From Lentisphaeria bacterium UBA1776 (GTDB lineage: Bacteria > Verrucomicrobiota > Lentisphaeria > Victivallales > Victivallaceae), in assembly GCA_002314605.1 (NCBI GenBank), contig DCGO01000010.1, positions 1 through 8,144 on the forward strand: a DNA stretch of 8,144 nucleotides. The letters run 5' to 3'. The notes below the pieces were generated by a model that saw only the letters and a list, made by a program, of their open reading frames with translations, did not search any database and had not been told where the DNA came from. A program made the translations under genes and the position numbers. Shown here one piece after another: positions 7,921 to 8,144 of the stretch (within the stretch, counting starts at the first letter, position 1; every line of letters begins with the position of its first letter).

Positions 7921-7947
7921 AAAAGTTTTCCCGGGAAGACTTTTCGA
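7921..7947. repeat. Near-perfect 24-nt palindrome, copy A
   Basis: AAAAGTTTTCCCGGGAAGACTTTT (7921-7944) is a palindrome centred on CCCGGG with one mismatch pair caused by T7927. With the following CGA it matches copy B at 8050-8076 in 26 of 27 positions. The two copies lie 129 bp apart and flank the terminator. The arrangement suggests a dispersed palindromic element, though only two full copies are visible here. Confidence 0.7.
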
Positions 7948-7955
7948 TAAAGACT

Positions 7956-7985
7956 AAAAAAAAGACCGGGGGATCTCTCCCCCGG
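7956..7985 (-). terminator. Rho-independent terminator, minus strand
   Basis: Reading the minus strand, an 8-bp GC-rich stem (CCGGGGGA paired with TCCCCCGG, loop GAGA, 7966-7985) is followed after two bases by a run of eight T. This is a textbook intrinsic terminator. It would end transcripts entering from a minus-strand gene beyond the right edge and so insulate the cas promoter. There is no T-run on the other side, so it is one-directional. A short open frame ending in TAG at 8098-8100 could be the 3' end of that gene, but only 14 codons are visible. Confidence 0.75.
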
Positions 7986-8003
7986 GGTGCCGCTGTGACG
8001 ACA

Positions 8004-8029
8004 TTCAGGGTGACACCATGACCCCTGAA
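8004..8029. repeat. Small hairpin between the palindromes
   Basis: TTCAGGG at 8004-8010 pairs with CCCTGAA at 8023-8029 across a 12-nt loop, giving a 7-bp stem. It lies between the terminator and palindrome copy B. No function can be assigned. It adds to the density of inverted repeats in this 150-bp block. Confidence 0.4.
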
Positions 8030-8144
8030 GCGATGGGTTGCAACAGCGAAAAAGTCTTCCCGGGAAGACTTTTCGAGGAAGTCTTTGCCCGGGGGAACTA
8101 CCAGAGCAAGGGACGGTTTCCATCCAGACCGAAGCAGTTCGTGA
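8018..8144 (+). CDS. Possible start of an unidentified plus-strand gene, partial
   Basis: An ATG at 8018, with AGGG 7 nt upstream, opens a frame that stays open to the right edge (42 codons). The product is basic and starts MTPEAMGCNSEKVFPGRLFE; palindrome copy B encodes EKVFPGRLF within it. It has no recognised domain in the visible part. The phenylalanine/proline/lysine-rich, low-complexity character loosely recalls leaders placed before type IV pilin-like signal segments in Lentisphaerota proteins, but that is from memory and uncertain. The minus strand is also open here in two frames, and the nearby terminator argues for minus-strand transcription, so this may well not be a gene. Confidence 0.2.
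   Translation, partial: MTPEAMGCNSEKVFPGRLFEEVFARGNYQSKGRFPSRPKQFV
8050..8076. repeat. Perfect 24-nt palindrome, copy B
   Basis: Positions 8050-8073 form a perfect palindrome with arms AAAAGTCTTCCC and its exact complement. It differs from copy A at one base. Just to the right, 8079-8095 (AAGTCTTTGCCCGGGGG) looks like a third, decayed half-copy with a two-base insertion. Confidence 0.75.

Larger units (their letters stand above)
7720..8144. other. 425-bp intergenic region upstream of cas3
   Basis: No convincing complete gene lies here. From left to right it holds a roughly 140-bp AT-rich block with the candidate operon promoter, then an abrupt shift at about 7855 to GC-rich DNA carrying palindrome A, the minus-strand terminator, a small hairpin and palindrome B. 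A minus-strand frame encoding 73 residues (7902-8123) reads straight through the terminator and both palindromes, so I do not call it. No CRISPR repeats, tRNA or known riboswitch are visible. Confidence 0.7.

Noticed and set aside
7908..8021. A short plus-strand frame starting MAPPEKFSRED
   Set aside because: About 37 codons, no clear ribosome site, and it is largely made of palindrome A and the terminator stem.
7902..8123. A 73-codon minus-strand frame with repeated KVFPG motifs
   Set aside because: The repeated peptide motif is only the translation of the two DNA palindromes, and the frame runs through a strong terminator for the same strand, so it cannot be a normal coding region.
7720..8144. 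Search for a CRISPR array or leader next to cas3
   Set aside because: Only two palindrome copies 129 bp apart were found. They are not spaced like CRISPR repeats (usually about 60 bp period with 28-29 nt repeats in I-E), so no array is called.

Overview
The window is most of a type I-E CRISPR-Cas operon, transcribed entirely from the minus strand (right to left). It carries the effector genes in the order cas3, cas8e (cse1/casA), cse2 (casB), cas6e (casE), cas7e (casC), cas5e (casD), followed by the adaptation gene cas1. No CRISPR array and no cas2 lie inside the window. If present, they should lie beyond the left edge. The organism cannot be fixed from sequence alone. Base composition is moderately GC-rich in the genes, Shine-Dalgarno sequences are strong, and the Cas proteins are ordinary bacterial I-E types. 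A weak hint in the right-hand intergenic DNA would fit Lentisphaerota (Victivallis-like gut anaerobes), but this is a guess.

Layout from right to left. Positions 7720-8144 are non-cas DNA. They hold a GC-rich block with two near-identical 24-nt palindromes, a strong minus-strand Rho-independent terminator and a possible plus-strand ORF running off the edge. Next comes an AT-rich block (about 72 % A+T over 7741-7860) with a plausible sigma-70-type promoter for the operon. Positions 5131-7719 are cas3 (HD nuclease plus helicase). Positions 3645-5129 are cas8e, apparently starting at TTG. Positions 3124-3648 are cse2, 2522-3136 cas6e, 1430-2488 cas7e, 720-1412 cas5e, and 14-727 cas1. The genes overlap or abut at nearly every junction. 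The only real gap is 33 nt before cas7e.

Together the products should form a Cascade complex. Cas6e cuts the pre-crRNA, Cas7e forms the backbone, Cas5e holds the 5' handle, and Cse2 and Cas8e complete the complex and recognise the PAM. Cas3 is the recruited helicase-nuclease, and Cas1 (with Cas2, not seen) inserts spacers. All catalytic motifs I could check in Cas3, Cas6e and Cas1 are present. Interference therefore looks intact.

The two points most worth a second look are these. Cas1 stops abruptly a few residues after its last catalytic aspartate, at what looks like the end of an insertion sequence at the window's left edge, so adaptation may be broken. The cas6e gene sits between cse2 and cas7e instead of after cas5e as in E. 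coli. I did not find convincing evidence of an undescribed system; this is a recognisable type I-E locus with unusual details.
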